A DNA stretch of 64,000 bases, taken from Maricaulis sp039978735 (GTDB lineage Bacteria; Pseudomonadota; Alphaproteobacteria; Caulobacterales; Maricaulaceae). Positions 35,935-45,176 of this stretch are shown in pieces. The position numbers and the translations under genes are program-made. The notes beneath the pieces are model-generated. The model was not told where the DNA came from. It did no database searches and worked only from the letters and a program-made list of their open reading frames with translations. How positions within the stretch are numbered: position 1 is the first letter of the stretch; each line of letters begins with the position of its first letter. Location of the stretch: contig NZ_JBDWAS010000035.1 of NCBI RefSeq assembly GCF_039978735.1, positions 124,001 to 188,000 of the forward strand. Direction: 5' to 3'.

Positions 35935-36040
35935 GCATTTTCGAACCGCAAAACCGGTGCCCACTTTTGCTGAAAATGCCGGGTCCTTAGTGATCGCATT
36001 TTCGAACCGCAAAACCGGTGCCCACTTTTGCTGAAAATGC
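35935..36040. repeat. Tandem pair of 45-base hairpin-forming intergenic repeats (locus 2)
   Basis: Unit cores are 35935-35979 and 35996-36040, offset 61 bases, with the same arms as locus 1 (GCATTTTC...GAAAATGC) and loop CCGGTGCCCAC. It lies between the converging MFS and M42 peptidase genes, right after a terminator. Confidence 0.9.
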
Positions 36041-36058
36041 TCCTGGAGCGCTTGCCCC

Positions 36059-37219
36059 CTATTCGCCGGCTTCAGCCGGCTCGGTCGGCTGGTCGGTGAA
36101 ACCTTCCAGATCGCCGGACGGCTCGGCATCGCGCTCGATCTCCACCGCGCTCAGCGCATAGGCCTTCAACAGGCGCGCGACGGAAAACAGCGCGTTCTCA
36201 TGGACGCGTTCATAGCCGTGCGAGGCGTCGATGCCGAAGGTCACCAGCGCCGTACGCACATCCGCCCCGCCCTCGATGGCCGAAGCCGCGTCGGAGCGGT
36301 AATAGCGGAAGACGTCGCGCTGGAAGGGGATCTGCTTGCTCTTGGCCAGATGGATCAGCTTGGTCGTGAGGTGATAGTCGAACGGGCCGGTCATGTCGGC
36401 CATGCCGATGGTGACGCCGGTCTCTTTGGAGTTCTGGCCGGGCGCGACGGCGCCATTGTCGACCGCCACCATGGAGGCGACGTCATGGGTCAGGATCGAG
36501 GACGCGCCGACGCCCACTTCTTCGGAGATCGAGAACAGGAAAAGCGTATCGACCGGCAGTTCGGCCCCGCTCTCCTTGAGCGCCTTCAGGACAGCGAACA
36601 TCGCCGCGACGCCGCCCTTGTCGTCCAGATGGCGCGAAACGATGAAGCCATTGCCCAGGAATTCCGGACACGGGTCGATCGCCACGAAGTCGCCGACGGC
36701 GATGCCGAGCGAATCCATGCTGACCGAGGCCACACCGATGGCTGCCGCGTCGATGTCATTGTGGACCGGCGCGTCGATGCGCAGCTCGACCTGCGACCAG
36801 GCGACCGGCTGGGTGTCGATCTCCTTGTTGTAGACATGGCCCGAGGCCTTCAGCGGCAGGATAGAGCCGCGATAGCTGCCATGCTCGGTGAACAGGGTAC
36901 AGCGGGCGCCTTCGGCAAAACGGGCCGACCAGTGACCGATCGGCGCCAGCGACAGGCGGCCATTATCCTTGATGTAGGAGACCTGGGCACCCAGCGTATC
37001 GACATGGGAGATGATGGCGCGGGCCGGCTGCTCCTCACGCCCAGGCAGACGCGACCGGATCGCGCCGCGCCGGGTCAGCTCATACTCGATGCCCAGCCGC
37101 TCCAGCTCCTCGCAGCACCAGCGGGCGATCTTGTCGGTATAGCCGCTCGGACTGGGGATGGTGAGCAGCGTCTTGAGGGTTTCGCGCAGATAGGTTTCGT
37201 CGATTTCAAGCTCGGACAC
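36059..37219 (-). CDS. M42-family peptidase of the NAGGN osmolyte system
   Basis: A 386-aa cocatalytic-metal aminopeptidase of family M42. Metal and catalytic landmarks are ISHVDTLG, HLDDKGGVAA, SISEEVGVGAS and VAVDNGAVAPGQ. Its gene overlaps the end of ngg by 14 bases. In many bacteria an M42 peptidase accompanies the two enzymes that make N-acetylglutaminylglutamine amide, and may degrade or recycle that dipeptide; that role is inferred from the operon. ATG 37219 fits the family start. Confidence 0.92.
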   Translation of the reverse strand: MSELEIDETYLRETLKTLLTIPSPSGYTDKIARWCCEELERLGIEYELTRRGAIRSRLPGREEQPARAIISHVDTLGAQVSYIKDNGRLSLAPIGHWSARFAEGARCTLFTEHGSYRGSILPLKASGHVYNKEIDTQPVAWSQVELRIDAPVHNDIDAAAIGVASVSMDSLGIAVGDFVAIDPCPEFLGNGFIVSRHLDDKGGVAAMFAVLKALKESGAELPVDTLFLFSISEEVGVGASSILTHDVASMVAVDNGAVAPGQNSKETGVTIGMADMTGPFDYHLTTKLIHLAKSKQIPFQRDVFRYYRSDAASAIEGGADVRTALVTFGIDASHGYERVHENALFSVARLLKAYALSAVEIERDAEPSGDLEGFTDQPTEPAEAGE

Positions 37220-39011
37220 GGTCGGCTCCCGGACGGAGGTTTTCGATACGGGCGGAGCGCGGGAACAGCAGGTCGAGAAAGCGCTCCACCACCGGCTGCG
37301 GTTCGTGATTGGCCAGTCCCGGACGCTCGTTCGCCTCGATGAAGACGAACTCGTCGAGCACCGGCGCCTTGACGATGAAGTCCAGCCCGACGACCGGAAT
37401 ATCCAGCGCCTTGGCAGCCGCGATCGAGGCCTCGACGATCTGCGGATGAAGCAGGTCGGTCACGTCGTGCAGCGTGCCGCCCGTGTGGAGATTGGCGGTC
37501 AGGCGCACTTCCAGCGTTTCGCCGGACGGCAGGACATCGTCCCAGCCATAACCGGCGGCTGCGATGCAGCGCTCGGTCTCGGCATCCAGCGGAATGCGCG
37601 CCTCGCCACCGGTCGCAGCGGCCCGCCGGCGGCTGAGCCCCTCGACCAGTTCGCGCACGGTCTTGCGGCCATCGCCGGCCACGACCGGCCGCTTGCGCAG
37701 GGCGGCGGCGACCACGGCCCGGTCGATCACGATCACGCGCAGATCGTCGCCGGACACACAGGTTTCCACCAGCACATCGGGACAGTAATGGCGGGCATTG
37801 GCGATGGCGGCATCCAGGCTGTCGCCGTCGCGGATATCGACGGCCACGCCCCTGCCCTGCTCGCCCCGTGCGGGTTTGACCACGACGGATCCGGCCCGTG
37901 CGAGCAGCGCCCGCGCGGCCTCGGCATCATTGCCGTCGACGGCTTCGGCGACGTCCAGCCCGATCTCGGTCATCAGACGGCGCGTCACGGCCTTGTCGTC
38001 GCACCGGCTCATCGCGATGGCCGAGGTGCGTTCGGTCAGGGATTCCCGGCACACGACCGACTGGCCGCCGAAAGTCAGGCGGAAAAACCCGCCCTCGGCA
38101 TCGAGCACATCCACCGCAATGCCGCGGCGGCGGGCCTCGGCGACGATGATCTCGGCATAGGGATTGAGCCCGTCTTCCAGCGACTTGCCGCCGGTGAAGA
38201 GCTTTTCATTGATCGGGTTCTTGCGCTTGACCGTGAAGAAAGGCGTGCGCTCGAAGCCCAGGCGTTCGTAGAGGCGGATCGCGGACTCATTATCGTGGAT
38301 CACCGACAGGTCGACATGCCGCGAGCCGCGCGCCGAGAAATGCGCGATCAGGTGCCGGGTCAGCGCCTCGCCGACCTTGGCATGGTTGGCGCGCGGATCG
38401 ACCGCCAGGCACCACAGCGAGGCACCGCATTCCGGGTCGTTGAACAGGCGGGCGTGATCGATCCCCGTCACCGAGCCGATGATCTCGCCGCTCGCCTCGT
38501 CGACAGCGACGAAATAGACGATCTCGCGGCTGTCGCGGTGCTGCCAGAAGAACTCCGGATCGACCGAGACCATGCCGCAGGCCGCATAGATCCGGTTCAC
38601 CGCATCGGCATCCGACCGGGCCGCCATGCGCCGCACCTGGAAGCCGCGCGGCGGGTCGCCGGCATCGCGATAGGTGGGCAGTTCCAGCCGGTAGGTGTGT
38701 GACGGATCGAGAAAGATCTCCTGCGGCGCCAGCGCCAGCAGGACATGCGGGTCGCGCACATAGAAGGCGATATCGCGCCGGTCCGGTTTTTCTGCCAGCA
38801 GCCGGTCGATCAGCGTGTTCTGGTCGCGGAAGGTATGGGCGAACAGCAATTGGCCCCAGCCGCAATCGATCGCCGCGTCACTGACAATCGCCTCGCCCTC
38901 GCCTTCGGTGGGCGGGATGGCCTCGTCGGCCGGCAGCAGGGCCTGCTCGCGCTTGCGCCGCAACCGGTGCGAAATCGCCCCGGCCGGCTGTCGGGTTCCG
39001 GGCCGCGTCAT
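37206..39011 (-). CDS. ngg: N-acetylglutaminylglutamine synthetase
   Basis: A 601-aa two-domain enzyme that builds the dipeptide N-acetylglutaminylglutamine. The N-terminal region holds a GNAT acetyltransferase domain (about residues 120-270; AVDPRANHAKVGEALTRHL, HDNESAIRLYERLGFERTPFF). The C-terminal region is an ATP-grasp ligase (about 310-590; SVVVKPARGEQGRGVAVDI, VFIEANERPGLANHEPQPVV). This domain order and the neighbouring asnO gene identify the NAGGN pathway. Its start overlaps the asnO stop by 4 bases (ATGA). Confidence 0.93.
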   Translation of the reverse strand: MTRPGTRQPAGAISHRLRRKREQALLPADEAIPPTEGEGEAIVSDAAIDCGWGQLLFAHTFRDQNTLIDRLLAEKPDRRDIAFYVRDPHVLLALAPQEIFLDPSHTYRLELPTYRDAGDPPRGFQVRRMAARSDADAVNRIYAACGMVSVDPEFFWQHRDSREIVYFVAVDEASGEIIGSVTGIDHARLFNDPECGASLWCLAVDPRANHAKVGEALTRHLIAHFSARGSRHVDLSVIHDNESAIRLYERLGFERTPFFTVKRKNPINEKLFTGGKSLEDGLNPYAEIIVAEARRRGIAVDVLDAEGGFFRLTFGGQSVVCRESLTERTSAIAMSRCDDKAVTRRLMTEIGLDVAEAVDGNDAEAARALLARAGSVVVKPARGEQGRGVAVDIRDGDSLDAAIANARHYCPDVLVETCVSGDDLRVIVIDRAVVAAALRKRPVVAGDGRKTVRELVEGLSRRRAAATGGEARIPLDAETERCIAAAGYGWDDVLPSGETLEVRLTANLHTGGTLHDVTDLLHPQIVEASIAAAKALDIPVVGLDFIVKAPVLDEFVFIEANERPGLANHEPQPVVERFLDLLFPRSARIENLRPGADRVRA

Positions 39012-40813
39012 GCAGCCACCTCGGCCCGGGCCGGCTTCACCGGCGCATCATGCGTCTGCAGCCACAGCGCCAGCACGCCGATCTGCCAGAGCTTGGAGCC
39101 GCGCAGCTTGGTGATGTGCGCTTCGGGATCCTTCAGCAGGTGATCGACATAGGTCTCCTGCACGATGCCGCGATCCCGGAAGGACCGGCTGCGCACCGCA
39201 TCGCGCACCATGTCCAGGAAGTCGCCCTGCAGGTATTTCAGGGCCGGAACGGGGAAATACCCTTTCGGCCGGTCGATGACCGCGTGCGGCAGGACCTGGC
39301 GGGCCAGGTGCTTGAGTACGCCCTTGCCCTCCTGCTCCAGGTGCAGCTCGGCCGGGCAGCGGGCCGCCAGCTCGATCACCTCGTGATCGAGGAAGGGCAC
39401 GCGGGCCTCCAGCCCCCAGGCCATGGTCATGTTGTCGACCCGCTTCACCGGGTCGTCGACCAGCATGACATGCGTGTCCAGCCGCAACGCCTTGTCGAGC
39501 GGCGAGGCGGCGCCCGGCGCCTGGAAGTGGTCACGCACAAAATCGCCGGCATGATCGCCGCCCAGCCAGGAGGGCTGCAGCAGTTCGGCCATCTCGTCGT
39601 GCGAGCGGTCGAAAAAGGCGTCGCGATAGGTGCCGAAGGCGTCGTTGGCACCGGCCATGGGCGGGTACCAGTGATATCCCGCGAAAGCCTCGTCGGCGCC
39701 CTGGCCGGACTGGACCACTTTCACATGCTTGGACACTTCCTCGGACAGGAGGAAAAAGCCGACACAGTCATGGCTGGTCATCGGCTCGGACATGGAGGCG
39801 ATCACTTCCGGCAGGGCCCGCAGCGCGCGCGAGGCCGGGATCTCGATCTTGTGGTGCTGCGTGCCGAAATGCTTGGCGACGATATCGGAATAGTGGAACT
39901 CGTCACCGGCCTCGCCATTCACGCTCTCGAAGCCGATGGAGAAGGTGTTGAGGTCCTTCACGCCGGCTTCGGCCAGCAGCGCCACGATCAGCGAACTGTC
40001 GAGCCCGCCGGACAGGAGAACGCCGATCGGCACATCGGCGACCATGCGCCGCTTCACCGCACCGCGCAGCGCCTCGGCAATCCGCTCGCGCCAGCCATCG
40101 GCATCGAGACCCTGCTCTTCCTCGCGCATGTCGTAGGGACAGGACCAGTAGCGGTGTTCGCGGCGCGTGCCATCGCGCTCGATCTCCATCAGCGTGGCCG
40201 GCGGCAGTTTGCGCACGCCCTTGAACAGGGTGCGCGGCGACGGCACGACGGCGTGGAAGCTGAAATACTGGTGCAGGGCGACCGGATCGAGCTCGCGGTC
40301 GACATCGCCGGCGGCCAGCAGCGCCGGCAGGCTGGAGGCAAAACGCAGGCGGCCGGGCGTCTCGGACAGGTAGAGCGGCTTGATGCCCAGACGGTCGCGC
40401 CCCAGTACCACCTTGCCGCTGTCGCGCTCGGCAATGGCGAAGGCGAACATGCCCGACAGGCGTTTCGCCACATCCAGCCCCCAGGCATGATAGCCCTTCA
40501 GGATCACCTCGCTGTCGCTGGTGGAGAAGAAGCGATAGCCCTTGGCTTCCAGTTCGGCGCGCAGTTCGCGGTGATTGTAGATGCAGCCATTGAAGGCGAG
40601 CGTCAGGCCCAGCTGGGCGTCATGCATGGGTTGGGCGCCGGCTTCGGTGAGGTCGATGATCTTGAGCCGGCGATGGGCCAGACCGACCCCGTCGCGAATG
40701 ACCATGCCGCCGCCATCCGGTCCGCGCCGGCGCATGGCCCAGCTCATCCGCTCGAGTGCTTGTGAGTCGGAAGGAGAGTTCTGGAACGACAAGTCGCCGG
40801 CAATCCCGCACAT
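39008..40813 (-). CDS. asnO: N-acetylglutaminylglutamine amidotransferase (asparagine-synthetase-like)
   Basis: A 601-aa class-II glutamine amidotransferase. Cys2 of MCGIAGDLSF is the N-terminal nucleophile, and the glutaminase domain includes RRGPDGGG and NGCIYNHRELR. The synthetase domain has the PP-loop GVLLSGGLDSSLI around residue 265. In the NAGGN pathway it amidates the dipeptide to give the osmoprotectant N-acetylglutaminylglutamine amide. It is the first gene of the operon; a 257-base AT-rich region upstream should hold the promoter. Confidence 0.94.
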   Translation of the reverse strand: MCGIAGDLSFQNSPSDSQALERMSWAMRRRGPDGGGMVIRDGVGLAHRRLKIIDLTEAGAQPMHDAQLGLTLAFNGCIYNHRELRAELEAKGYRFFSTSDSEVILKGYHAWGLDVAKRLSGMFAFAIAERDSGKVVLGRDRLGIKPLYLSETPGRLRFASSLPALLAAGDVDRELDPVALHQYFSFHAVVPSPRTLFKGVRKLPPATLMEIERDGTRREHRYWSCPYDMREEEQGLDADGWRERIAEALRGAVKRRMVADVPIGVLLSGGLDSSLIVALLAEAGVKDLNTFSIGFESVNGEAGDEFHYSDIVAKHFGTQHHKIEIPASRALRALPEVIASMSEPMTSHDCVGFFLLSEEVSKHVKVVQSGQGADEAFAGYHWYPPMAGANDAFGTYRDAFFDRSHDEMAELLQPSWLGGDHAGDFVRDHFQAPGAASPLDKALRLDTHVMLVDDPVKRVDNMTMAWGLEARVPFLDHEVIELAARCPAELHLEQEGKGVLKHLARQVLPHAVIDRPKGYFPVPALKYLQGDFLDMVRDAVRSRSFRDRGIVQETYVDHLLKDPEAHITKLRGSKLWQIGVLALWLQTHDAPVKPARAEVAA

Positions 40814-41070
40814 GCTATATTACCCCCTGTATTGAATCTGTATTGCGCACTCCATATCGCCCGACTCGATATCACGACCAAGTCGGCACATAATACGGTA
40901 TGCAACCTGTAAACTCATTCCAAGCGAAAAAGGTTCCACACCGGGTGTATTCTATTTTATGTGCACCAAGCGACCTTGATTATCGAGCCAAAAGGACTAT
41001 CCATATTGGCAGATTGACTTCCGCGTGACCTTCACGCCCCATTTTCTGTAAACGGAGTACGATAAACTAT
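40814..41070. other. Divergent promoter region asnO / DJ-1-like gene
   Basis: This 257-base stretch has no ORF and is visibly AT-richer than its surroundings. It must contain the promoters of the NAGGN operon (minus) and of the gene at 41071 (plus). I see TTGACT near 41012 as a possible -35 for the plus gene but no convincing -10 or operator. Confidence 0.4.
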
Positions 41071-41580
41071 ATGAGACATTCCCATCGCCCGCGCAGGGTC
41101 GCCGCTTTCGTCGCTGAATCCGTCAATGTCCGCCAGCTGCAGACCGCATCCGAAGCACTGCAGCGCCACAACCGCCGCGCCGTCCTGGTCTCCGACCAGC
41201 ACGCCCTGCTGCGCGGTTACAACGGCTCCGCCGAGATCAATTTCGCGGTGGCCGAGACGACGGAGAACATCGAGCCGAATGCGTATGACGCCCTGGTGCT
41301 GATGGAAGGGGCGGCCAAGCTGGCGCCCAGTGCGACCAAGCTGGCCAAGCGGTTCGGCGATGCCGGCAAGCCGGTCGTCGCGCTCACCGGCAGCGCGCCG
41401 CTGCTGTCGGAAATCTCCGGCAACAATACCGGTCCGGGCGAAGACACGGCTTCGGCCATTGTCGAGGGGGAGCTTTATGAAGTCACCGACGACGATGCCG
41501 ACTGGAAGATCCTCGACGCCATTTCCGAAAAGCTGAAGGCGATGCAGGACGCGCATCAGCTGGAGCGCGCCGGCGCCTGA
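41071..41580 (+). CDS. Small DJ-1/PfpI-like protein without a catalytic cysteine
   Basis: A 169-aa cytosolic protein I cannot name with certainty. The alternating beta/alpha pattern (RRVAAFVAESVNVRQL, RRAVLVSDQHALLRGYNG, YDALVLMEGAAKLAP, KPVVALTGSAPLLSEI) resembles class-I glutamine amidotransferase/DJ-1-PfpI proteins. At the nucleophile-elbow position, where active relatives have cysteine, this protein reads LTGSAPLL, and there is no cysteine anywhere in it, so it should be inactive or regulatory. The start lacks a close Shine-Dalgarno (CGGAG is 13 bases away). A strong terminator follows. Confidence 0.6.
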   Translation: MRHSHRPRRVAAFVAESVNVRQLQTASEALQRHNRRAVLVSDQHALLRGYNGSAEINFAVAETTENIEPNAYDALVLMEGAAKLAPSATKLAKRFGDAGKPVVALTGSAPLLSEISGNNTGPGEDTASAIVEGELYEVTDDDADWKILDAISEKLKAMQDAHQLERAGA

Positions 41581-41603
41581 CAGAGGCCCGGCTGCAAGCA
41601 ACA

Positions 41604-41639
41604 AAAAAGGGGCGCTGCGAGATCGCAGCGCCCCTTTTT
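41604..41639. terminator. Bidirectional intrinsic terminator
   Basis: A 17-bp perfect inverted repeat (41604-41620 with 41623-41639) has the core GGGGCGCTGCGA/TCGCAGCGCCCC and A-run/T-run flanks, so it can stop transcription from both converging genes. Confidence 0.95.
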
Positions 41640-41659
41640 CTGTGCCCGATGCACTCCGC

Positions 41660-42883
41660 CTAGCGGCGGTAGCTCAGAACGATCCAGGTCTTGGACACAT
41701 CGGCCGGAGCCGGCGCCACGCCGGGGCCGTCATAGTCCGCAGTTTCCAGAGCGAGCGAGAGGCCCTGCGGCAGGTCGAGCTCGACGAACGCGTCCCATTC
41801 GCTGCCCAGATCGGCCCCCGTGCGCTCGGCCTCGAATTCGTGGCGGCGCACACCGGTGGACAGGCCGCGGACGAAGCCCGCTTCCCATTCGCGGCTCCAG
41901 GACAGCATCACATTGAAGTCCTCGACACCGTCGACCGTGCCCTGGCGTCCACCGCCGGAGAACACATCGGCCCAGCCGAGGAAGTCATGGTTCTTGCCCA
42001 GCGGGTTGGCGAAGCCGGTCGAGCCATTGCCCTCGATCACATCATAGCCCAGGGCCAGTTCCGCGCCGCCATAGCTGAAGGCAAGGTCGCTGGCGAAATA
42101 GGCGAGGTTGAAGTCGATCGTCGCAGACGCATAGTCGGTCTGGTGCGCATACATGACGGCGTATTCGACACCCAGATCGCCATAGCTGCGCTCGCCCGCC
42201 ATACGGGCGCCCAGCGTGGTGTTCGAGCGATCGCGGCCGCCTGCGGACGTGATGTCGATGAAGTAGGCAAAGCCCGAGACGTCCAGCGTGTCGTTGATTT
42301 CATAGCCGACATGGAAGAGATGGCTGTCGCTCTGCCAATCGGAGTCGTCGCCCGGGCCGCGATTGATGCGGTCGTGATAGACATAGGTCGCGTCGAACGC
42401 GCCATGCGACCAGCCGATCTGGATCGCGTCGTGCGAATTCTTGTCCTGGCGGTGACCGGCAGACGCGACGAACTGGCCGTCATCGAACTGCAGATACTGG
42501 CGGCCGAGTGTGACGGAGACGTTCTCGAAGGGCGAGAAGGCCACCTGCAGACGGTTCAGCTCGGTGAACCCGCCATCCTTGATCCCGGCATACTGGCCCA
42601 GCCCGTTGAGGCCGGAATTATAGTCGTCATCGCCATCGACGGCCGTGACGTTCTCGACTTCACCAAGGAAGGTGAAACCATTCCATTCCGGCGACTTCCA
42701 GCCAAGGCGGGTGCGCAGGGTGATGGCGTCGGCGCCGAGCTTGCCGTCCTGGGCCACATTCTCGTAGCGCATGCGCATGTCGACGAGGATATCGCCCGGC
42801 AGGCTGTTATCGGCCACAGCGAGGGGGGCTGCAGCAGCGCCGACGAGCAGCGCGGCCGCAAGCGTAGCGGTCATGGTCTTCAT
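41660..42883 (-). CDS. Alginate-export-family outer-membrane porin
   Basis: A 407-aa beta-barrel protein. The signal is MKTMTATLAAALLVGAAAAP, cleaved near LAVA. The mature part starts with the family pattern (VDMRMRYENVAQDGKLGADAITLRTRLGWKSPEWNGF), has LGRQYLQFDDGQFVASAGHRQ, and ends in the outer-membrane signature KTWIVLSYRR. This fits the alginate-export (AlgE-like) porin family found in marine proteobacteria; the real solute is unknown. ATG 42883 has AGGAG 8 bases upstream. It follows the MCP gene by 22 bases on the same strand. Confidence 0.87.
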   Translation of the reverse strand: MKTMTATLAAALLVGAAAAPLAVADNSLPGDILVDMRMRYENVAQDGKLGADAITLRTRLGWKSPEWNGFTFLGEVENVTAVDGDDDYNSGLNGLGQYAGIKDGGFTELNRLQVAFSPFENVSVTLGRQYLQFDDGQFVASAGHRQDKNSHDAIQIGWSHGAFDATYVYHDRINRGPGDDSDWQSDSHLFHVGYEINDTLDVSGFAYFIDITSAGGRDRSNTTLGARMAGERSYGDLGVEYAVMYAHQTDYASATIDFNLAYFASDLAFSYGGAELALGYDVIEGNGSTGFANPLGKNHDFLGWADVFSGGGRQGTVDGVEDFNVMLSWSREWEAGFVRGLSTGVRRHEFEAERTGADLGSEWDAFVELDLPQGLSLALETADYDGPGVAPAPADVSKTWIVLSYRR

Positions 42884-42905
42884 GGGATTGTCTCCTGTCG
42901 CAGCC

Positions 42906-44579
42906 TTAGGCCGCGCGAATGTTCTCGAGGAAGGCTTCGAAATCGGTCTTCCAGGCGGTGTAGCGGCCCGACATCTCTTCGGACGCGCTGAGCACGGACT
43001 TGGAAACCTGGTCGGTCTGGCGGGTGAACTCGGCCACGCGGTCCACATTGGAGGCGGCGTGCGTGGTGCCGTCCTGGGCCTTCTGGGCCGACTGGGCGAT
43101 CTCCGAGGTCGCGACACGCTGCTGCTCGATCGCCGAGGCCGAAGCCACGGCCAGCTCGCCCAGCTGCGACACCGCATCCAGCGCCTTGGACGCCGACAGC
43201 GAACAGGCTTCCGTCGAGGACTGGATCTTGGAAATCCGCTCGGCGATCTGCTGCGTGGCAGTCGAGGTCTGCTCGGCCAGCGCCTTCACTTCCGACGCCA
43301 CGACCGCAAAGCCGCGACCGGCTTCACCGGCCCGCGCCGCCTCGATGGTGGCGTTGAGGGCCAGAAGGTTGGTCTGGCTGGCGATGGTGTCGATCAGGTC
43401 GACGATGGCGCCGATGGCCTGGGCCGATTCCGCCAGCTCCTGGATGCCTTCGGCGCTGGCGCTGGTTTCCTGGCCGGCCACCTGCGACAGCTCGCTCGTC
43501 TTGGTGACCTGGGTGGAGACTTCGGCGATCGAGGCCGCAAGCTCTTCGGAGGCTGCTGCCACCGCCTGCACGCTCGAAGCGGCATTGCTGGCGGCATCGC
43601 GGGCCGATCCGGAGACGGTGGCCGCCTCGCCGGAGGTCGCCTGCATCTGGGTCGCCGACGCGGAAAGCTGTTCGGACGCTTCCATCACGCTCGCCAGGAG
43701 CGCGGTGGAGGCTTCCTCGAAGCGGGCCACAGCTTCTTCCGTGCGCGCCGCACGTTCCGCCTTGGCACGGGCCTCGACCGTTTCGCGTTCGCGCATCTCG
43801 TCGGCAGAGGTCAACGCTTCCTGGAGCGTGTCCAGCGCCCGGGCGAGATTGCCGAATTCGTCGCTGCGCTCCTTGCCCGGCACATCGAGACCGCGTTCGC
43901 CGCGGGCGAGGCCGCCGACGACATCCTGAATTCTGGACACGGATGCACGGATGGTACCGCCGATCACCTGCGTCAGACCGTAGAGGCCGCCTGCTGTCAG
44001 CAGCACCGCAATCACGGCCACCCAGAAGGAGACCTGCGCCATGCGATCACGGCGCGCCCAGGCCGACTCGAGATCGACCCAAGCACCGTCGCGCACACTC
44101 TCGATCGCGGTGTCCATGGCATCGTCGAACACGGCCAGCCGGTCGATGAACTGGTTGATGTCGGCGTTGTTCATTCCGGCGATCCGCGACATGCGGTCAT
44201 TCATCAGCGCTTCCAGATCGCCATAGTCGGCCCGGATTTCCGACAGGGTCGCCGCATAGGCGGCGTCGGTAACCACACTCTCGGCGTCCGCCAGCGATAT
44301 CCCGAAATCGGTGAGATTGCCGCGCGCCGCCTCGATGCGCTCGGCGGTCGGCGTGGCGGTCATCAGATAGGTATCGCGCAGGAGAGACGTGAGATCCTTC
44401 TCCACATTGTTGGCGGCGATCAGGGTCAGCGTCGCCTGCTCGGCTTCGGCTTCGGCCTTCACCATGGCGCTGCGCACAACGCCGTTCGCGCCGACATAGA
44501 CCAGCATCAGCGCAACGGATGCGACCGCGAGCAGCGACAGGCGGGCCTTGAGGGAAAGACGGTTGAGACTGGTCAGCAT
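42906..44579 (-). CDS. Methyl-accepting chemotaxis protein
   Basis: A 557-aa chemoreceptor. Helix one is LSLLAVASVALMLVYVGANG; a periplasmic four-helix-type sensor region (about residues 40-190) follows, then helix two VSFWVAVIAVLLTAGGLYG, a HAMP-like segment, and a long coiled coil. The signalling tip is clear: IASQTNLLALNATIEAARAGEAGRGFAVVASEVKALAEQT. I chose ATG 44579; ATG 44609 and further upstream starts add non-family residues. It probably shares a transcript with the downstream porin, so the two may serve the same nutrient. Confidence 0.92.
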   Translation of the reverse strand: MLTSLNRLSLKARLSLLAVASVALMLVYVGANGVVRSAMVKAEAEAEQATLTLIAANNVEKDLTSLLRDTYLMTATPTAERIEAARGNLTDFGISLADAESVVTDAAYAATLSEIRADYGDLEALMNDRMSRIAGMNNADINQFIDRLAVFDDAMDTAIESVRDGAWVDLESAWARRDRMAQVSFWVAVIAVLLTAGGLYGLTQVIGGTIRASVSRIQDVVGGLARGERGLDVPGKERSDEFGNLARALDTLQEALTSADEMRERETVEARAKAERAARTEEAVARFEEASTALLASVMEASEQLSASATQMQATSGEAATVSGSARDAASNAASSVQAVAAASEELAASIAEVSTQVTKTSELSQVAGQETSASAEGIQELAESAQAIGAIVDLIDTIASQTNLLALNATIEAARAGEAGRGFAVVASEVKALAEQTSTATQQIAERISKIQSSTEACSLSASKALDAVSQLGELAVASASAIEQQRVATSEIAQSAQKAQDGTTHAASNVDRVAEFTRQTDQVSKSVLSASEEMSGRYTAWKTDFEAFLENIRAA

Positions 44580-44871
44580 TGGAGCGACGCCCCCTTCTTC
44601 TCGAAACATGTTGATCGCCACACGTCGGGCCGGATCGGATCTCCGGCGGGAGCGGGCTGCCTTCACGGACGAGTAGCTGCCAAGACGGTTAAACCTTCCT
44701 TTCGGGACTTCCGGCGGTAACCGGTTGTTAGGGCATATTTTATTCGCCCGGACAGGGCTCAAGGCATGGCGGGGCCTGCCCCTGCAGGGCTGCACGCGTT
44801 ATGATAGGGTTGTGCAGATTGCAGCTTGCGCGACGCTTTTTTCGCAGTCGCAGCAAAAACGAACATTGTCC
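44580..44871. other. Gene-free stretch upstream of the chemoreceptor
   Basis: About 290 bases separate the MCP start from the terminator at 44872. It should hold the MCP promoter; I see no ORF with a ribosome site, no repeat and no clear operator. Confidence 0.4.
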
Positions 44872-44909
44872 AAAAAAAGAATGCGGCAGTGTCGTGAGCA
44901 CTGCCGCAT
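44872..44909 (-). terminator. Strong minus-strand intrinsic terminator
   Basis: An 11-bp perfect stem with a 7-base loop is followed on the minus strand by TTCTTTTTTT (A-run at 44872-44878 on the plus strand). Confidence 0.9.
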
Positions 44910-44980
44910 AGATCCGGGGGCAAAACCCCCTTCTTCGTTGGCGCTTACTCGGAGGGATACAGACCTTATAAACACCGCAA
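44872..44980 (-). ncRNA. Possible small RNA with two hairpins and a strong terminator
   Basis: On the minus strand a hairpin GGGGG-TTTTG-CCCCC (44916-44930) is followed by an 11-bp perfect stem (44881-44891 with 44899-44909; ATGCGGCAGTG) and then TTCTTTTTTTGG, an excellent intrinsic terminator. It lies 270-300 bases beyond the DUF4760 stop. TATAAG near 44970 could be a -10. The 5' end is a guess; it could instead be the long 3' end of the DUF4760 transcript. Confidence 0.3.
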
Positions 44981-45176
44981 CGAACATGGTCGGCCAAGCG
45001 TGGCGCCTCGATCGGCGCCGCCCCCGGCTGTCGGGATTGACAAAACCAAACCCGGCCGGTGACTTCCAACGCTTTGAGACAGGCAACGGGACGTTGCGGC
45101 AAACGCGGCAGCCTGCGACGAACGACGGCCCAGACGCGACGAGGGTCCCGGCTCAAGTCCGCAGGGCTCGCGAGCA

